DNA from: an uncultured Bacteroidota bacterium
Lineage (GTDB): Bacteria; Bacteroidota; Bacteroidia; Bacteroidales; P3
Length of the DNA stretch: 64,000 nucleotides
NCBI GenBank assembly: GCA_902790215.1
Contig: CADAQX010000008.1
Location: forward strand, 124,001-188,000
Reading direction: 5' to 3'
The notes beneath the pieces were generated by a model. It ran no database searches. It was not told the origin of the DNA and was given only the letters and a program-made list of their open reading frames with translations. Position numbers and translations under genes: made by a program. Shown in pieces: positions 61,040 through 64,000 of this stretch (position 1 is its first letter; every line of letters begins with the position of its first letter).

Positions 61040-61585
61040 ATGAAAAAACTTTTTCTTTTAGCTCTATTAAGTCTGGCTATGGTTCCGGCAATGGCCCAGC
61101 ATCACGGCAACGGCCAGCATTGCGGCAACTGCCCCCACCACAAACAGCATCAGGCACAGCAAGCCCAACAGACTAAAACCATCAACGGCATGGCCGCCGA
61201 GATTGTCAAGGCCTTCCCCGAAGCCAAAAGCGTGAAGAAGGAAGCCAAATGGACTGTGGTATTCGATGCCAACAAAGCCGTGCTGGGCTATGCAGTCTAT
61301 TCCAAACCCGCCAGTGACGGAATCAAAGGCTACAACGGCGAAACGCCCCTGATGATAGCCCTCGACGCCAAGCAGAAAGTGAAATGCGTGGTACTGCTGC
61401 CCAACAACGAGACCCCTGGATATCTGCAACGCGTTGTGGATGCCGGACTTCTCAAACAATGGGACGGCATGAAGGTGAGCAAAGCCTGCAAGAAGAAAGT
61501 CGATACCGTTTCCGGTGCCACCTTCTCCTCCCGCAGCATCATCGAGACCCTGCAGGCAGCCCTTAAAGAATTCGTTAAAAAGTGA
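61040..61585 (+). CDS. Secreted FMN-binding domain protein with His/Cys-rich N-terminus
   Basis: 181 residues with a signal peptide (ending PAMAQ). Residues 21-38 are a metal-binding-like stretch HHGNGQHCGNCPHHKQHQ. The C-terminal FMN-binding domain resembles RnfG/NqrC: WTVVFDANKAVLGYAVYSKP, LLPNNETPGYLQRV and DTVSGATFSSRSI, in which Thr161 of SGAT is the site where ApbE attaches FMN. It is therefore likely a covalent flavoprotein in the periplasm, possibly carrying electrons and binding a metal. No apbE lies in the window. Confidence 0.88.
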   Translation: MKKLFLLALLSLAMVPAMAQHHGNGQHCGNCPHHKQHQAQQAQQTKTINGMAAEIVKAFPEAKSVKKEAKWTVVFDANKAVLGYAVYSKPASDGIKGYNGETPLMIALDAKQKVKCVVLLPNNETPGYLQRVVDAGLLKQWDGMKVSKACKKKVDTVSGATFSSRSIIETLQAALKEFVKK

Positions 61586-61590
61586 AAATG

Positions 61591-61743
61591 GTTTTAAGGA
61601 TTTAGGGGAGAAGGGTTTTAAGGTTTTAGGGGAGGAAGGTTTTAAGGTTTTAATGTATCAAACCCTCAAACCCTTAAACCTTTTAACCTTTAGACCTTTA
61701 AACCCTCAATCTTTTCAATTTTCAATTTTCAATTTTCAACTCA
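61591..61743. repeat. AAGGTTTTAAGG word hairpin plus TTCAATTTT arm
   Basis: GGTTTTAAGG and TTTAGGGGAGAAGGG words face CCCTCAAACCCTTAAACC and TTTTAACCTTTAGACC words; outermost, GTGAAAATGG faces TTTCAATTTTCAATTTTCAA. A further family of the same nested type. Confidence 0.8.
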
Positions 61744-61747
61744 CAAG

Positions 61748-62338
61748 ATGCTTTACTCTATTTTTGACAACATGGAGCGCTGCACCCCTGATGAGGTGCA
61801 GCGCTTATTACCTCTTGTGCCGGAAGAGCATCAGGCCATTGCACTGAAATTCAAACACACCTTCGGGCAGTTTGCCACAGTCAAGAGCATACTGATGCTG
61901 AAAGAGTTGCTGGTCGCCAACGGCTTGATTCCGCAGGACGATTCGCTCCATTTTGAATACAACGCCCACGGCAAGCCCCATCTGGCAAACCATCCCGACA
62001 TTCACTTCAACATCAGCCACTGCCCCCACGCCATCGCTGTGGCTATTGACAGCGCACCCATCGGAGTGGATGTGGAGCGGTTTGTATCACCATCCGAATC
62101 CCTGCTCAACTATTGCTTGAACGACGAAGAGGTGCAACAGGTAAAACAATCTGACTGCCCCGAGCAGACCTTTGCCGCCTTCTGGACAAAGAAAGAGGCT
62201 CTCTTCAAACTACGGGGCACAGGCATCACGCACGAACTGCGCGACGTGCTAACCCATCTTCAACCCGATGAACGGCTGGAGACCACCCTCTTCAAAGAGA
62301 AAAAGTTTGCCTTTACTCTTGCTTTGACGAATCGCTGA
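61748..62338 (+). CDS. 4'-phosphopantetheinyl transferase superfamily protein
   Basis: 196 residues, Sfp-type size. Signatures: GKPHLAN and FNISHCPHAIAVA, metal-binding IGVDVERF (Asp108, Glu110) and FWTKKEALFK (Trp146, Lys148, Glu150, Lys154). The enzyme moves the phosphopantetheine arm from CoA to carrier proteins. The substrate carrier may be a polyketide- or fatty-acid-type protein encoded elsewhere. Its 3' end overlaps the convergent gene by 26 bases. Confidence 0.92.
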   Translation: MLYSIFDNMERCTPDEVQRLLPLVPEEHQAIALKFKHTFGQFATVKSILMLKELLVANGLIPQDDSLHFEYNAHGKPHLANHPDIHFNISHCPHAIAVAIDSAPIGVDVERFVSPSESLLNYCLNDEEVQQVKQSDCPEQTFAAFWTKKEALFKLRGTGITHELRDVLTHLQPDERLETTLFKEKKFAFTLALTNR

Positions 62339-62786
62339 CGATAGTGAATTCCAAATCGGCGAGCTTGAAATAGGCTCCCGCAAAGTCCATGTAGCCAACA
62401 CGCACCAACACTGTACCCTCATTCACTTTGGGAGTCATATAATACGTGCCAAGCTCACCGCCTTTGCGCATACCGCATACATCTTCGTTCACCACCTTGA
62501 GAATGGTATTATTTGCTCCGACCTTTTCAAGTTTGATACGGACCGTGTTCTCCACACCGGCTTTCAACACCATGTTTTCTGGCTCCAAGACCGTGATGCC
62601 CTGATGCTCTTGTGCCTGTTGTGGAACTGACACCTGTGCTGTGGGCGGCACCTGATATACGGTATCGTATGTTGTATGTTCATAAATGATAGGCTGCTGC
62701 TTGACCGAGTCCTGCGTTACCGGCTCCTGGGCAAAGGCTTGAATACCTAAACAGATAAACGAGATAACAAATAGTATTTTCTTCAT
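62313..62786 (-). CDS. Secreted protein of unknown function
   Basis: 157 residues with a signal peptide ending IQAFA, a Gln/Pro/Val-rich linker (to about 70), and a C-terminal domain LKAGVENTVRIKLEK...GTYYMTPKVNEGTVLVRVGY. The V-ENxVxI and GxYxxxPxxxG pattern is reminiscent of the Ig-like C-terminal domains of GldM/PorM of the type IX secretion system, but it is too short to be GldM and the likeness is weak. It overlaps the transferase gene tail-to-tail by 26 bases and begins 11 bases after the aldehyde dehydrogenase stop, on the same strand. Confidence 0.7.
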   Translation of the reverse strand: MKKILFVISFICLGIQAFAQEPVTQDSVKQQPIIYEHTTYDTVYQVPPTAQVSVPQQAQEHQGITVLEPENMVLKAGVENTVRIKLEKVGANNTILKVVNEDVCGMRKGGELGTYYMTPKVNEGTVLVRVGYMDFAGAYFKLADLEFTIVSDSSKQE

Positions 62787-62796
62787 AATTAAATAA

Positions 62797-64000
62797 TTAT
62801 TTAGTAAACAACTTCAACATCTTGAGTTTCTTTTCACCCGCTTTTCCGCTATAGGGATGCTCCCGCAGAGAGAGGTTGAACCTGCTGCTGCCCATCAGCA
62901 CAGTGGAGGGATGAGTGAACTCGCGGAAACCCCATTCCCCATGATAGGCACCCATTCCGGAATGACCCGTACCGTTGAACGGCACACCCTTTACCATCAA
63001 GTGCACACACACCTCGTTGATGCATCCACCGCCATACTGCTGGCTCTGCATTACGCGCCGCGCCCACCTCTTGTTCTTGGTAAAGAGATAAAGAGCCAGC
63101 GGGTGCTCGCGCTCGGCAATGGTTGCCATCAGACTATCTATCTCGCTGTCTTTGAACGGCACCACTGGAAGCAAAGGGCAGAATAGCTCCTTTTGCACAA
63201 TGGGGTCGTTAATACTAACGGGATACAATATTGTAGGAGCATAACGGCAGCTGTCGCGGTCTCCATGCCCGCCATAAACAATGTGGTCCCGATACTCTTC
63301 AGCCAAAGAGGCGCATTTGTCGTATGCCGAAAGCGTTATCAGTTTGGGGTAATCACCGTTTTGCTCAGCCATATCCCCTATCTGTTTGGTATAGGCAGCC
63401 TTCAACTCGGCAAGGAATGGCTCAACCACCTCCTCTGCCACAGCCACCTGATTGATATTGATGCAAATCTGCCCGGCATTGCACAGCTTAAAGAAAGCCA
63501 CCTTGCGGGCAGCGTCCTTCAAGTCTGCATCCTTGCGGACAACGCACCAATTGCCTGTCTCGCCCCCAAGTTCAAGGGCCACAGGCGTCAAGTTCTTTGC
63601 CGCTTCTGTCATCACATGTTTCCCCACAGCGGGCGATCCCGTGTAGAAAATCTTGTCAAACTGCTGCGCCAAGCACATATCGGCCACATCGTGCCCCCCG
63701 TCAATCAGGGTGACATACTCCGGAGGAAACACTTCAGCAATAAAACGCTTCAGCACCGCCGTACAGGCTGCAGACTTGGAGCTTGCCTTGATCACCGCTG
63801 TGTTGCCGCCCGCCAAACTGGCTGTAAGCACTCCGAGGGTGAGCAGAATGGGGAAATTGAACGGACTGATAATCAATGTCACCCCATAGGGCATCTTATA
63901 CACCTTGGTCACCAGACTGGGAAAGCACATCAAGCCGCTGTAGTGGCACTCTGGCCGCGCCCAACGACGCAACCCCCGAATGGTCTCGTCAATTTCCGTC
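62797..64000 (-). CDS. Aldehyde dehydrogenase, 5' end outside window
   Basis: About 401 codons lie in the window and the frame runs off the right edge; the residues before GLRRWARPE are still open, so the start is beyond 64000. Catalytic features: SPFNFP (Asn), LELGGETG (general-base Glu), NAGQICININQ (nucleophile Cys) and the late GHSGMGAYHGEWGFREF. The overall class 3-like layout with a hydrophobic tail-less end fits NAD(P)-dependent fatty or aromatic aldehyde oxidation. Substrate unknown. Confidence 0.92.
   Translation of the reverse strand, partial: TEIDETIRGLRRWARPECHYSGLMCFPSLVTKVYKMPYGVTLIISPFNFPILLTLGVLTASLAGGNTAVIKASSKSAACTAVLKRFIAEVFPPEYVTLIDGGHDVADMCLAQQFDKIFYTGSPAVGKHVMTEAAKNLTPVALELGGETGNWCVVRKDADLKDAARKVAFFKLCNAGQICININQVAVAEEVVEPFLAELKAAYTKQIGDMAEQNGDYPKLITLSAYDKCASLAEEYRDHIVYGGHGDRDSCRYAPTILYPVSINDPIVQKELFCPLLPVVPFKDSEIDSLMATIAEREHPLALYLFTKNKRWARRVMQSQQYGGGCINEVCVHLMVKGVPFNGTGHSGMGAYHGEWGFREFTHPSTVLMGSSRFNLSLREHPYSGKAGEKKLKMLKLFTK

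Overview
The window reads as chromosomal DNA of a member of the Bacteroidales. Evidence: many genes are preceded by the Bacteroidetes -7 box TAnnTTTG with almost no Shine-Dalgarno sequences; there is a PorW/SprE-like type IX secretion lipoprotein, an OMP_b-brl-type outer-membrane receptor, DUF4199 and DUF3822 proteins, a sugar kinase-RapZ fusion and many lipoproteins. I cannot name a genus. No rRNA, tRNA or CRISPR locus was found.

Layout. 1-14.7 kb is mostly housekeeping on the + strand: envelope glycosyltransferases with DUF4199, ychF, porW-like plus bactofilin, kinase-RapZ fusion, DUF3822-rsmD, purC, CYTH protein, YfcC transporter, M28 peptidase. 14.7-19.6 kb is a strikingly AT-rich three-gene operon (soluble GAF-type histidine kinase, stand-alone receiver, membrane-anchored coiled-coil protein with a perfect-period 195-bp internal repeat) closed by a 247-bp dispersed repeat. 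19.7-26.9 kb holds two TPR genes, gyrA (all -) and clpC (+). 27-34.7 kb holds two minus-strand regulatory operons: BlaI/BlaR1-CxxC lipoprotein-outer-membrane receptor, and ECF sigma-anti-sigma-two lipoproteins. 35.3-39.5 kb holds an ADP-ribosylglycohydrolase fusion and gcvP.

40-55 kb is an accessory and defence region: a second copy of the 247-bp repeat, a HExxH membrane protein, a DUF4143-type ATPase, a long nested RNA-like hairpin, a type III restriction-modification pair (mod, res), a DUF262 + HEPN-nuclease pair, a DUF2200 gene, an AbiEi/AbiEii pair, a DUF4143 relic and an AlkZ/YcaQ-like winged-helix protein. The spaces between these genes are packed with repeats: 48-bp tandem units, GC-rich REP-like palindromes and an 85-bp CTACAG hairpin. 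56-64 kb returns to ordinary genes: GNAT, glutathione peroxidase and VanX-type lipoproteins, two tandem M20 peptidases, an FMN-binding protein, a phosphopantetheinyl transferase and a partial aldehyde dehydrogenase.

The most unusual signal is non-coding. At least ten intergenic regions contain long hairpins whose arms are built from short repeated words (TTGAAAA, GTTGATAAG, GCTTGA, TTCGTTAA, GAGGTAAG, AAGGTTTT) facing their reverse complements. Several word families are nested one inside another around a GC-rich core, and in several genes the arm supplies the last codons and the stop. With the AT-rich kinase operon, the hairpin RNA candidate at 43.0 kb and the HEPN pair, these are the best candidates for undescribed biology. 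All functional names rest on motif recognition by eye; no searches were run.
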